A DNA stretch of 64,000 nt from Diphasiastrum complanatum. Taxonomy: Eukaryota; Streptophyta; Lycopodiopsida; Lycopodiales; Lycopodiaceae. The notes beneath the pieces are model-generated. The model saw only the letters and a program-made list of their open reading frames with translations. It was not told where the DNA came from and ran no database searches. Shown here in pieces: positions 1 through 10,289 of this stretch (positions are counted from its first letter, which is position 1; each line of letters opens with the position of its first letter). The position numbers and the translations under genes were made by a program. Where the stretch lies: assembly GCA_029204225.1 (NCBI GenBank), contig CM055106.1:37305946-37369945 (forward strand). The letters run 5' to 3'.

Positions 1-209
1 TAGTCCACATACAATGAACTATATCCATGATGGACCTAATCTTGATATCAAAGACTATCTTGATATTTTTTAGGCTAGTTACTCTCTTAAGGATGTAAGT
101 GTCCACTTTGTATGCTTCACTTAATCTCAAGAGGAGTTTACAATTTGCCTCAAAACATGTGGAAACATGATTTTCAAAAAAGTGAGTAACAAGCTCAATC
201 TTGTTCTTA

Positions 210-1010
210 CTAGAACCAAGAGCATACTTTTGACAATACAATATCTTTCTTCCTTGAACTTTGAGATCCAAAAAATTCAATGAAGCAAGATAGCATATCA
301 AGCAAAGGAAGAGAAGCATATATGAATGTGTTGTAGTAGATACAACATGAAAGATTCTCCTCTTTGCCATGTAAGGTGAGCCATAAAGACTCGGCCATGC
401 ATCTTGAAGGTCTTCTTGAAATCATATGAAGAAGAGACTCCTCCTCACACCTTGGCCCCATCATAACTTGAATACCTTCAAAAGAGATAACTTGTGATGC
501 TTCTTGAGAAGCCTTGGTCTTGGCCACTTCCAAGATTAAATCTTGATGCAATATGACATCTCTATTCACAATCACTTTTGAAATAGAGAGTTTAAAGACA
601 CTAAAGGCCTCCATGATGGATGAGTATCCAATCATGATCCATGAGCTTGGATCATCCTTCCTGCTTGTTTCCAAGGGAGTATGTGCAAAGCAAGCACTAC
701 CAAGTTCACTAAGGTGATCAACCTTAGGCTTCATCTTGAATAAACCTTCATATGGTGCTATTCCTTCAAGAGCTCCAATACTCCTCAAAGCTTTGATCTT
801 CAATGAGAATTTCTTCTCAACAAATGCTTTGAATAATAAGGAATTATCATACACCATAATACTTGAAGAGAGAAGATCATGTGCATCTTGTTTGATCATC
901 CTCCTTTGAAATATTGGACATATAAGAAACATCAAGAGAGTTTGCACTCTCACTTGGATCCAATTTGTAGATGCCTTCAAATCTTGATCCATATGCAAGG
1001 ATCTCACCAT
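210..1010 (-). pseudogene. Copia integrase remnant of element A
   Basis: The frame keeps pieces of the integrase seen intact in B and C: FKAFVEKKFSLKIKALRS, then a jump directly to APYEGLFKMKPKVDHL, then GYSS and RDVILHQD near the integrase C-terminus. The jump removes the second catalytic Asp (RSDGGGEY in B) and the catalytic Glu (NGVAERKNR in B), so it cannot be an active integrase. The N-terminal ~60 residues of the open frame do not match the family and are probably out of frame. It is the inactive tail of copy A. Confidence 0.7.
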
Positions 1011-1218
1011 CCTTCTTGATCACACAATTTTCAATATTGAAATTGACATCAAAGCCACTATCAAGAAGTTGGCCAACACTTAAGATGTCCTTTGTAAGCT
1101 TTGGGACAAAAAGAACATTGTTGAGAAAGAGATCTTTGGAAGATACAAGCTTCAAGGGAATAATCCCTACTCCTTCAATATTGCACTCATGATTACTTGC
1201 AATTCTTGACTCCATCAT
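877..1218 (-). pseudogene. Copia protease-C-terminal / pre-integrase remnant of element A
   Basis: Matches the segment of B and C that follows the protease: NIEGVGIIPLKL, then VLFVPKLTKDILSVGQLLDSG, then GSRFEGIYKLDP. The protease active-site block (DSGASSH in B) is missing because the gag frame jumps straight into this part. It overlaps the end of gag by a few bases in another frame. The integrase zinc-binding HHCC segment is also not found. Confidence 0.7.
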
Positions 1219-2117
1219 AAGGCATAATAGATGAAAAAGACACTTGAAGCTTGAATATAGTCTTCTTTCTCATTGGTGATGTTGGCTTGATTGAGTTGAT
1301 TCTTCTTCTTGAAGCAATTGGTGGCATAATGGCCTTTCTTGCCACAATAAAAGCACTTTATCTTTTTCTTCTTGAGATTTGAAGGAGAAGCATGGGAGGT
1401 GTTCTCCTCCTCTCCATCTTGGTCTTTATCTTTGTCATTAGAGAAGTGATGGTGTTGCTTCTTATTCCTCTTTTTGTGCTTGGCAAATAGAACTTTGCCA
1501 TCATCATGATTGAGTGATAGCTTGTCCATCCTCAAGAGTTTGTACTCTTGTCTTGATTCTTCAGAAATAAGAACACTTTGAAGGGCCTCCAAACTTGGTA
1601 GCTCCTCCTTAATGGCATAGGATTGGGCAAGGTTGTCATATTCATCTCTCAAGCCATTGAGAATGACTTGCACTAGCTCACTTTGATTGATTGAGTCACC
1701 AATACATGCAAGATCCCTATGAATATCCTTGACTCTCAAAACATAATTAGATGCACTCTCATCACTCTTTTGACTAATTTGGAAGATTTGATTTCTAAGA
1801 GTGAGGAGCGTAGAGGTGTTCTTAGCCTCATAGATGGACTTGAGACAATCCCAGGCTTCCTTGGATGTAGAACAATCACCAAGCTCCCTCAATATCTCAT
1901 TAGAGACATTCATCTTAATGTAGTGGAGAGCCATTCTAGCTCTCTTCTTGTATTTTTGTACTTCTTGAAGGACTTGAGGCTCCTCCTCAGTCCCAAGTAC
2001 AATGTCCATCACATCTTGGAGTATCAAGATGGACTCCATCCTCAACTTCCATATTGAATAATTGGAAGTAGACAATCTCTCACTTGGTTGCAACAAGTAT
2101 GAACTCATTGAAGTCAT
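1215..2117 (-). CDS. gag: Copia Gag of element A
   Basis: A 300-codon frame beginning MTSMSS. Residues ~1-200 form the UBN2-type copia Gag: SERLSTSNYSIWKLRMESI near the start, then an all-helical stretch (ALHYIKMNVSNEILRE, TLLTLRNQIF, VILNGLRDEYDNL). A Lys-rich linker leads to a CCHC zinc knuckle CFYCGKKGHYATNC near residue 255, which would bind element RNA in the virus-like particle. The start is placed at the ATG aligned with the start of copy B. After the knuckle the normal protease is deleted and the frame ends after ~30 residues. The open frame is long but the element is otherwise broken, so it is probably not functional. Confidence 0.8.
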   Translation of the reverse strand: MTSMSSYLLQPSERLSTSNYSIWKLRMESILILQDVMDIVLGTEEEPQVLQEVQKYKKRARMALHYIKMNVSNEILRELGDCSTSKEAWDCLKSIYEAKNTSTLLTLRNQIFQISQKSDESASNYVLRVKDIHRDLACIGDSINQSELVQVILNGLRDEYDNLAQSYAIKEELPSLEALQSVLISEESRQEYKLLRMDKLSLNHDDGKVLFAKHKKRNKKQHHHFSNDKDKDQDGEEENTSHASPSNLKKKKIKCFYCGKKGHYATNCFKKKNQLNQANITNEKEDYIQASSVFFIYYAL

Positions 2118-2861
2118 GTAAAGTGGAGATAAATAAAAGTGATGAATAAAAAATGTTGCTTCTCTCTCACTATAGGATCCAATAATGGTGTGCTACCATA
2201 TCCTATGCAAGATCTTGCAACAAACTATGAGATGATTCTCGCTAACTATCTCAATCTCTCCAAAATTAGATCTACTTCACATCAAATGATGGAGTATGGG
2301 AAAAGTTAGGATCAAACACTCTTAGCACATGTGAAATACACTAAGAAACCAAATTTGACTCAAATACAATGATATTGCATGAAACAAAATGGCTAAGATC
2401 TCAAAACAATGCCTAGATCACATACATATGAGATTGGTAAGCATTCAACTGTGATTTTGGATCAAACAGGCAATCTCTTGACCAAATCAAATGTGTCCAC
2501 CTAGGTCTAGGTGCCCTACCTAACCCTCTTCAAAAGCTTATAACTTTTGATTGGCTCAACCAAATGGAGTGAAATTGATTGCATCAGAAACTAGACAGAA
2601 ATAGCTTTAAAATAAGCTATCTAGCAAGATTTTTGGATCAAACATGAAAGAGAACTCCCAAACTGAAATTGGATGTTCCTCACACGTGTCTGAGCACTTG
2701 ATTCTGTAGAGTACCAGGTCAGATCCAATCAATGCCCTATTGATCTCTTTTGATCCAAAATTGGACAAGATAGCTAGAAAAATGGATCTTGACAATTTCT
2801 AGCTCAAGATTGATGAAAAATTTTCATTCAAATGGATCAAAATGCATGGTAACCTTAGGTA
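2118..2861 (-). other. 5' leader of copia element A
   Basis: Untranslated leader between primer site and gag. It is colinear with the leaders of B (3655-4397) and D (11013-11621), sharing for example the CTTAGCACATGTG block and the segment with CACACGTGTCTGAGCAC. It contains a 62-codon open stretch without an ATG start, which I do not call a gene. Confidence 0.75.
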
Positions 2862-2874
2862 GGCTCTGATACCA
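2862..2874 (-). other. Primer-binding site (initiator-Met tRNA) of element A
   Basis: On the minus strand this reads TGGTATCAGAGCC, the complement of the 3' end of plant initiator-Met tRNA and the usual copia minus-strand primer site. It abuts the TTCAACA-type LTR end (here AATCAACA). Confidence 0.9.
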
Positions 2875-2906
2875 TGTTGATTTCAACACGTGTGGACTGT
2901 CCACTA
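2875..2906 (-). repeat. LTR 3'-terminal fragment of element A (32 bp)
   Basis: Matches the final 32 bp of the family LTR as seen in C (18681 onward), including the GTGGACAGTCCAC inverted repeat and the CACGTG core. It stops abruptly where the plus-strand LTR of B begins. Confidence 0.8.
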
Positions 2907-3641
2907 TGAAGAATTGAAAAAGATTATCTATGTTAGATATAGGGGTCTTATGTTTTTTACATCAAGCATCTAGGTGTAGGATGTTGATAGGAATAAATTT
3001 GGCATAAATGGCAAATTATGCATTTCCACTTGTAATGCCACTATCAAGCCAAAATAGAGTAAGAGGCTAAACACGTGCCAATTAGAGTGTAGACAAGTGT
3101 AAAGCTTTTGTTTGATGAATTCCAAGAGGTCCAATAGGATTTAGAGGTGGAACCTTGTGAGGTCCAATAGGAAATTGAGGTGTGCTTGAATATAGTCCAA
3201 TAGAATTAAGAGGTGCATGGATCAATGGTCCAATAGGATCAAGAGGTGACAAAGTATGGTCCAATCATAGTTAATCATAGTGGTAGCTCGTGGATCTACT
3301 AGTATCATTGTACTCCTCATTTTGGATCTAATTGATTTGGTGATTTCATGGATTTTGTGAGTTATTAAATTTCTAGCTTTCTCTCTCTACCCGAGAGCTC
3401 ATGATGTTTTTTCTCTCTCTACCTGAGGAGAGCAGCTTGTTTTTACTTAGATTATGTTTTGAATACTTCCCACATGTGTGAGTGAGAGTTGGAAGTGATT
3501 GAATGCATGTAGTAGTGTGTTTTTGCCATAGAATCAAAGATAGATCTTGAATCTCAATCTAGTCTTGATCTTGGTGCATCTACACACCTTAGGAGATCAC
3601 AAGTACATGTAGTGGACAATCCACACGTGTGAAATTCAACA
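2907..3641 (+). repeat. 5' LTR of copia element B
   Basis: Starts TGAAGAATTGAAAAAG, lacking the first two bases of the family start TGTGAAG, and ends TTCAACA directly before a primer site. It is colinear with the LTRs of C (18681-19416, reversed), D (11635-12360, reversed) and L (54577-55313). It carries a 33-bp tandem repeat with CCAAT boxes, CT-rich tracts, and CACACGTGTG palindromes near its 3' end. Confidence 0.9.
3119..3275 (+). promoter_or_regulatory. Five phased CCAAT boxes in a 33-bp tandem repeat inside the LTR
   Basis: CCAAT occurs at 3131, 3164, 3197, 3230 and 3261, each inside a GTCCAAT(A/C) context followed by an AAGAGGTG-like block. The spacing of 33, 33, 33 and 31 bp is about three helical turns. 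The same pattern is present in LTR L at 54803, 54836, 54869, 54902 and 54933. CCAAT is the NF-Y core, so a U3 enhancer role is inferred. Confidence 0.5.
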
Positions 3642-3654
3642 TGGTATCAGAGCC
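3642..3654 (+). other. Primer-binding site of element B
   Basis: TGGTATCAGAGCC immediately after the LTR end ...TTCAACA; complement of initiator-Met tRNA. Confidence 0.92.
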
Positions 3655-4397
3655 TACCTAAGGTTACCATGCATTTTGATCCATGTAAGTGAAAAAATTT
3701 CATCAATCTTGAGCTAGAAGTTGTCAAGGCCCATTTTCCTAGCTATCTTGTTCAATCTTGGATCAAAAGAGATCAAAAGGACATTGATTGGGTCTGACCT
3801 GGTACTGTATGGAATCAGGTGCTCAGACACGTGTGAGGAACATCCAATTTCAGTTTGGAAGTTCTCTCTCATGCTTGATCCATTTATCTTGCTTGATAGC
3901 TTGTTTTAAAGCTATTTTTGTCTAGTTTTTGATGCAATCAGTTTCATTCCATTTGGTTGATCCAATCAGAAGTTATAAGCTTTTGAAGAGAGGTAGGTAG
4001 GGCACCTAGACCTGGGTGGACACATTTAATTTTTTCAAGAGATTGCTTGGTTGATCCAAAATCACAGTTGTATGCTTGCCAATCTCATCTATATGTGATC
4101 TAGGCACTGTTTTGAGATCTTAGCCATTTTGTTTCATGCAATATCATTGTATTTGAGTCAAATTTGGTTTCTTAGAGTACTTCACAGGTGCTAAGAGTGT
4201 TTGATTCTAACTTTGCCTATACTCCATCATTTGATGTGAAATAGATCTTGTTTTAGAGAGATTCGTGTAGCTAGTGAGAATCAATTCACAAATAGTTGCA
4301 AGATCTTTCATAGGAGGAGATCGTACTCTCTTATTGGATCCTATTGAGAGTGTGTAGCAACATTTATTGTTCATCATTTGAGTTTTATTCACTTAAA
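3655..4397 (+). other. 5' leader of copia element B
   Basis: Colinear with the leaders of A and D. No protein-coding signal; the open stretch at 3721-3909 begins at TTG rather than ATG. Confidence 0.75.
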
Positions 4398-5235
4398 ATG
4401 TCTTCAATGGGTTCATCCTTGTTAGAATCAAGTGAAAGATTGACCACTTCAAACTATTCAATTTGGAAAACGAGGATGGAGTCCATCTTGATCCTTCAAG
4501 ATGTGATGGACATAGTTCTTGGCCTTGAAGAAGAACCACAAGTTCTTCAAGAGGTTCAAAAATACAAAAAGAGATCTAGGATGGCTCTCCACTACATTAA
4601 GATGAATGTCTCTAATGAGATATTGAGGGAGATAGGTACTTGTACAATAGCCAAAGAAGCTTGGGATTGTCTCAAGACTATCTACGAGGCTAAGAATACC
4701 TCTAGGCTTCTCACTCTTAGGAATCAAATCTTTCAAAGTAGCCAAAAGAGTGATGAGAGTGCATCTAGTTATGTTTTGAGAGTAAAAGATATTCATAGAG
4801 AACTTGCTTGTATTGGTGATTCCATCAATCAAAATGAGCTAGTTCAAGTCATTCTCAATGGCTTGAGAAGTGAATTTGATAACCTTGTCCAATCCTATGC
4901 CATTAAGGAGGAGCTACCAAGTTTGGAGGCTCTCCAAAGTGTGCTAATTTTGGAAGAATCAAGACGAGAGTAAGGAAGAACAAGATTTCTCTCAATCATA
5001 ATGATGGCAAAACTCTCTTTGCCAAGGATAAGCACAAAGGGAGGAGCAAGAACCAACATCAACAATCCTCAAGCAAGGACAAAGTCAAATCCAAAGACAA
5101 AGATGAGGAGGAAGATGATTCCTCTAATGCTTCATCATCCAAGCTCAAGAAGAAGAAGATCAAGTGCTTTTATTGTGGCAAGAAAGGTCATTATGCCACC
5201 AATTGCTTCAAGAAGAAGAATCAACTCAAGCAAGC
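4398..5235 (+). pseudogene. gag: Copia gag of element B, frameshifted
   Basis: The ATG at 4398 (MSSMGSSLLESSERLTTS) aligns with the Gag start in A and is preferred over earlier in-frame non-ATG codons. The Gag core runs intact to ~4970 (YSIWKTRMESI, ALHYIKMNVSNEILRE, VILNGLRSEFDNL). A stop after EESRRE and a frame change follow. The Lys-rich linker and the CCHC knuckle CFYCGKKGHYATNC (5164-5205) continue in a different frame, so one polyprotein can no longer be made. Otherwise close to copy A. Confidence 0.85.
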
Positions 5236-5574
5236 CAACATTACCATGAGAAGGAAGACACTATTGCAAGTGATGGAGAGGGATCTCTTATGGTCTCTAG
5301 TTTCTCATCTACTCCTTTCAAGAAGGACAGCCTATGGTATATTGATAGTGGAGCCTCTTCACATATTTGTAGCTCCAAGGACTCTTTCTCTTCTATTGCA
5401 TCTTATGATGGAGTCAAGAAATCAATATACACTGCAAATGATTTTGAATGTCCTATTGAAGGCATAGGGAACATTCCCTTGAAGCTTGCATCCTCTAAAG
5501 TTCTTTCTCTCTCTAAAGTTGTTTATGTACCTAAGCTTACCAAGAATCTTATTAGTGTTGGCAATAGGATCTAG
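5236..5574 (+). pseudogene. Copia aspartic protease and start of pre-integrase, element B
   Basis: The frame contains the retropepsin active site as WYIDSGASSH (Asp-Ser-Gly) at about 5336-5365, then SIYTANDFECPIEGIGNIPLKL and VVYVPKLTKNLISVG. It then breaks: relative to C roughly 90 bp are deleted (QLLDNGLDVKFN... is missing) and the frame ends at 5574. The protease would process Gag-Pol in the particle. It is separated from gag and integrase by frame changes. Confidence 0.8.
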
Positions 5575-7036
5575 ATTTGGTGGCATCTATAAACTAGATC
5601 CAAATGAGTATGTGAATGCTTGTAATGTTGCTCTTGTGAACAAGCTCTCTATGGAGGAATTATGGCATAGGAGGTTGGGACATCCCAACTACAAATCCAT
5701 GCTCTCTATGATCAAAGAAGCCAAAGCTATTGGCTTGCCAAAGTCACTCTCCAAGAAGATCAAGCCTTGTGAGGCTTGTGCTATTGCTAAATCTCTCAAA
5801 AAGCCATTTACAAGATCTTCTATCAAAAGCAAGCATCCTTTGGAGTTAATCCACTCGGATGTGCATTTCTCATCAACTACAAGCAAGGGAGGAGCCACTT
5901 GTTTTGTTACTTTCATTGATGATTACACAATATTCATTTGGATATATCTTCTTGCTTCTAAATCTATGGTGTTTGACCATTTCCTTATTTTCAAAGCTTA
6001 TGTAGAGAAGCAATTCTCATTCAAGATTGAAGCTCTTAGAAGTGATGGAGGTGGTGAATATATCTCTAGTAAATTTCAAGATTTTTGTGAGCTTGAAGGC
6101 ATTAAAAGAGAGTTTTCTTGTGCCTACTCTCCATCTCAAAATGGTGTGGCCGAGAGAAAGAATAGATCTCTAAGTGAATGCGCAAAATCTATGAGAATTG
6201 AGGCATCTTTGCCCAAAGATTTTTGGGGAGAAGCCATTAATTGTGCAAATTATCTTTGCAATAGGCTCCCACATATAGCTCTTGGAGGAAAGTCACCATA
6301 TGAAATCTTATTTTTGAAGAAGCCTAAGGTTGATTACCTTAGAGTTTCTGGATGCTTATGCTTCGTCCATATTCCCTTGGAAACAAGGAAGAAGGAAGAT
6401 CCTAGTGCATGCAAAGGGATCATGGTTGGATACTCATCCACCAAGAAGGCCTGTAGAGTCTTTATACTCTCTACTTCTCAAGTTATTGAAAGTAGAGATG
6501 TTGTCTTTCATGAAGATCAACACTCATCTTTTGAAGAGGCCGAGATCAAAAAATCTATGGATGCATCATCAATTATTGATTTTGAAGACAATCATGATGT
6601 GATAGGGTCAAGATTTGAAGAAGACTCTCCTCGTATTTTCTCACGAAGAAGATCCATGAGAGATAGATCCGAGCCTAAGAGGCTCTCATATGTTGACAAA
6701 GGCAAACAAGTGGATCTTGATTCCACTAATTATGTTTTTTATGTCTCTCATGAAGAGCCAAAGAATGTACAAGAGGCACTCAATACCAAAGAGTGGTATG
6801 ATGCCATGAAGCAAGAGTATGATGCATTGATCACCAACAATACTTGGGAGCTTGTAGATCCTCCATCCAACAAGCATGTGATTGGTTGCAAGTGGGTATT
6901 TCGGATCAGGTTCAGTCATGATGGCACCATCAACAAGCATAAAGCAAGATTATGTGCCAAAGGATTTGCTCAAATCCATGGTCTTGATTATGAGGAGACC
7001 TTTGCAGATGCAAATGCACTTCAGATTTCTAATTAG
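5570..7036 (+). pseudogene. Copia integrase and N-terminal RT of element B, 3'-truncated
   Basis: After GSRFGGIYKLDP the frame shows the integrase zinc domain (HRRLGH ... CEAC), the first catalytic Asp (LIHSDVHFSS), the second (LRSDGGGEYIS) and the catalytic Glu (NGVAERKNR), so all three integrase acidic residues are kept. The integrase C-terminus (SPYEILF, VGYSS, RDVVFHEDQ) leads to the RT start (EWYDAMKQEYDAL, WELVDPP, GCKWVFRI, HKARLCAKGFAQ). Family sequence stops at TFA near 7005, and ~10 unrelated codons precede the stop. RT palm, RNase H and 3' LTR are missing. The open frame begins slightly earlier (5486) but those residues are out-of-frame protease. Confidence 0.88.
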
Positions 7037-7559
7037 TCTATCACAATATTTTTTATATATATAAATCTATTTTTGCTTTCCAAACGTGACTTAGAAAAAC
7101 TATAGTTGAAAGAAAAAATTGTGACATTTAAAAAAAAAAAACTTGTCTACACACCAAGATTTTGTGTTTTGTCCAATCCAGGGCTTTGTAAAAGATTAAT
7201 TGGATTTTTTCCCATAGCTTGCATGAAACAATTCAAATATGAACTTGAAAGTAATGACGAGAAAAAATAATGCAAAGCCATTTAATGACAAAACTGAATG
7301 ACAACACTATAGACCAAATGGAACGAATGTAGTGTTTTGGATATCCAAATGAATTGCTAATGCCCTACGTACCGTATTTGTCATACTCCAAGCATCTGGA
7401 TTTGTCTTGCAACTGAAACTCCTCAAAAACTTTAAGATTTAATATCTTGTCTATAGCTTCTTTGCCACTGATTCAAACTTTTACAAAGGGTTTGATTAGA
7501 ACCACTAACTTGAGAACATCACAAGTTTCACTTTTATATCCTAAAAATCTCTTAGCTTC
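7006..7559. other. No gene recognised; AT-rich sequence after truncated element B
   Basis: Copia homology ends at about 7005. I see no coding frame, RNA gene or clear repeat up to the palindrome field. Confidence 0.5.
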
Positions 7560-8640
7560 GTAGTAGTATTACAAATTTTTTAGACTATTTTAGAAAATGG
7601 CAGTGAAACTTAAGAACCTAGAGTTGAAGTTATTTCTAACTTCATTGCCACTTATTCAAAACACTAACTCGAGAACTTCTCGAGTTGCAATCGTATAAAT
7701 ACAAAGACCTTCTGACTTGTTGTCAGATCACAAACATTTGCCAATATTTTCAAGTTGCCAGGACTTCACACTTGAAAACTTATAGAGTGAAACAATATAA
7801 ACACTAGCTCGAGAACTTCTCGAGTTGCAATCATATAAATACAAAGCAATATATTAAACACATTGACTCGAGCACTTCTCGAGTTGCAATCTATAAAATA
7901 CAAAGGCCTCCTGACTTGTTGTTAGATCACAAACATTTGCCAGTATTGTCAAGTTCCCAAAACTTCACACTTGAAAACTTATAGAGTAAAACACTATATA
8001 CACTAACTCAAGAACTTTTCGAGTTGCAATCATATAAATACAAAGTAATTGATTGAAAACATTAACTCGAGAACTTCTCGAGTTGCAATTATATAAATAC
8101 AAAGTAATTGATTAAAAACATTAACTCGAGAACTTCTCGAGTTGCAATCATATAAATACAAATGCCTCCCGACTTAAAGCTATACCACAACATTTGCCAG
8201 TATTTTTGAGCTACCAAAACTTCACACTTGAAAGCTTATAGTTGAAATTGTGTCCTTGCCACAGATTCAAAATTTTACGGAGTAATTGATTACAACTAGT
8301 AACTCAAAAACTTCTCGTGTTGGAATTGTATACTCTATAAACCTCTCAATTAGAATTAATATTACAAACCTTTGCCACTATTTCGAATTTCGCAAGTGAA
8401 GATTCATACTCAAGAACTGTTTGAGTTGAAATCATATAGCTCATTTGCCACTTATTAAAACTTTCACAGAGTAATTGAATATAACAATGAGCTCAAGAAC
8501 TTCTCAACTTGCAAGTTCACAGTATTTTGAGTTAGTTTAATGTTTGTCTTTTATTAAAAATTTTGTGAGTATATGAGTTCATGCAAAACCACTAACTCAG
8601 GAACTTTCCAAGTTAAATATTGTCATGCTAGAAGAATATA
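7560..8640. repeat. Degenerate tandem field of a 17-bp palindrome
   Basis: The perfect palindrome CTCGAGAACTTCTCGAG occurs at 7668-7684, 7808-7824, 8066-8082 and 8125-8141, with one- or two-base variants at 7867-7883 and 8007-8023 and weaker remnants near 8303 and 8490. Steps are 140, 59, 140, 59 and 59 bp. Each copy is followed by TTGCAATCATATAAATACAAA, and longer units include TTGCCA...TTTCAAGTT and AACTTCACACTTGAAA. The region is noncoding satellite-like DNA. Confidence 0.75.
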
Positions 8641-9289
8641 GTTGCATATGCAAAGTTTATTTGCATCATTTTTGTGCTACTAACACAGCTTAGTTTTGTA
8701 TCATAGCTTTTACTAAGCTTTTCATTGCAAATTAAATATCTAACTCAAGATCTTAAAAAGAAAGAAAGATAGAATGACTCAAATGTACAGTGATATGGCT
8801 TGCCATGTCAATATTGTGATAATATCCAAAAAAATTATGAAGTTAAAGAAAAAATTAGAATCACTAATGAAATTGTAAACTAATTGATGTCTAGCTCATA
8901 GCTTGAATTGATCTAAGAACATTTTCAAATACATTAAGAGTACATTTTCGAACAAAATAAAATTGGAAACTATGATTTACTATAATCATTTCTTACTCAA
9001 ATTACCAAGATATCTCATGACGTAACAAACAAAATGTGTGTACGCTAAAAGCTAATTGTATGGAATAACTTAACAAACCTTTTTTTTAGAAAAAAATTTG
9101 GCCAAATATTCAAATTTTGATATTCTGCAAGGACATCGATTCTAACCTAATGCAATCCATTCGAAGTAAGAGAAAAATAGTTTTTATGCTTTTGTATATT
9201 TCTTTTCTGCTGCTTTCTGATTACTTCTAATAGCTCTACGTAAATAGTTACTTGCTTCAATTTATGGTGTGATTTGTCTATTGATTTTT
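8641..9289. other. No gene recognised
   Basis: AT-rich sequence without a supported feature. Confidence 0.5.
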
Positions 9290-9960
9290 ATTCTACTTGG
9301 ATATCATCCTACTCATATTAATACTCAATTTTACGGTGTTGGATTAACTCTAGCATATCTACTTGGATTAACACTCAATCCTACGGTGCCAAAAAGTACT
9401 TATTATAGGAGAAGTTAGCCTTAATACTAACAAAGAAAAGCACTTCTTTTGTTAGGTCAACAATCTAGGAGGTCATCCAAGTATTGGATTAACACTAAAG
9501 CATACATGTTCCATAATGTAAGGTGTGCATTAACTTTAACATTATAGGAGACATGAGCCTTAATACTGCCTAGATAAGCACTTCTTGGATTGCCATGTCA
9601 GCAATCCAGGAGGTCATCCAAGTATTGGATTAACACTAAATCATACACGTTCCACATTGTAAGGTGTGGAATAACTTTAATATTATTGGAGACGTGAGCC
9701 TTAATACTATCCAGATCAGCAATCCATGAGCTGATCCTAATGGGATCACAATAAAACCTACAACATTCTAAATTCTACGATGTTGGATTCACTCTAGAAC
9801 TAGGAATGTATTCTAGTACAAGTCAGCCTTCATAATACTAGAAAAGGCCTCTCTTGGATTGCCTACGTCAACAATCCATGAGTTCATCCAACGATTGGAT
9901 TGACAATAAATCATATAGTGTTCTATCTCCACGTACTATTGGTTTAGGCAGGAGAATGAT
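9290..9960. repeat. Tandem repeat of about 141 bp, roughly four diverged copies
   Basis: The block GGTCATCCAAGTATTGGATT recurs at 9471 and 9612, with diverged forms near 9730 and 9892. Each is followed by AACACTAAA, a TACGGTG- or AAGGTGTG-type element and GAGCCTTAATACT. Spacing varies from about 120 to 165 bp. No coding signal. Confidence 0.65.
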
Positions 9961-10289
9961 TTGAAATCTAGTACATACAAAGTGAAGCACAATACTATTT
10001 ATTTCTAGTCATGATTTGCTTCTCTTCTCCTTAGCGAATCTTGTGTATTTATTTTTAGATTTTTAAGTAGGTTCTTGTTCACAAAGTCAAAACATAAAGG
10101 ACTCGAATCATAGTAAAAATAAAGTGGCTCACAACTTTATCCACCAAGGTATCTAACTTGGATAACATTTGGCTATTTTAATAGTACATGAAACAAATTC
10201 AAACTACTTAAGAAGATTCCTAATTTAGATATATTTGGTTTTAAGAAGTCTCAAATCATGAATATAGTCTCAATTTACTTGAATTTGTG
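9961..10289. other. No gene recognised
   Basis: AT-rich spacer between the tandem repeats and the gag-like fragment. Confidence 0.45.

Larger units (their letters stand above)
1..2906 (-). mobile_element. Copia-family LTR retrotransposon copy A, 5' part, degenerate
   Basis: Read on the minus strand this holds, in order, the last 32 bp of an LTR (2906-2875), an initiator-Met primer site (2874-2862), a leader, a gag frame, a pre-integrase remnant and a collapsed integrase. No RT, RNase H or 3' LTR is seen before the window edge, and bases 1-209 show nothing recognisable. The leader and gag match copies B and D of the same family. Internal deletions (protease, most of the integrase core) show it is dead. 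Confidence 0.85.

Noticed and set aside
3082-3264. 60-codon PIGPL-repeat frames in the LTRs (also at 12008, 19057 and 54754)
   Set aside because: They are on the strand opposite to the element and arise from the 33-bp CCAAT repeat (33 bp = 11 codons).
3642-3654. tRNA-like signals at the TGGTATCAGAGC sites
   Set aside because: They are primer-binding sites complementary to a tRNA 3' end; no cloverleaf is present.
2607-3909. A 62-codon frame conserved in the leaders of copia A (2607-2795) and B (3721-3909)
   Set aside because: It begins at TTG, not ATG, and its conservation is explained by the shared leader.
7668-8141. Heat-shock elements in the palindrome array
   Set aside because: The GAA and TTC triplets are separated by one base, not two, so the nGAAnnTTCn rule is not met.
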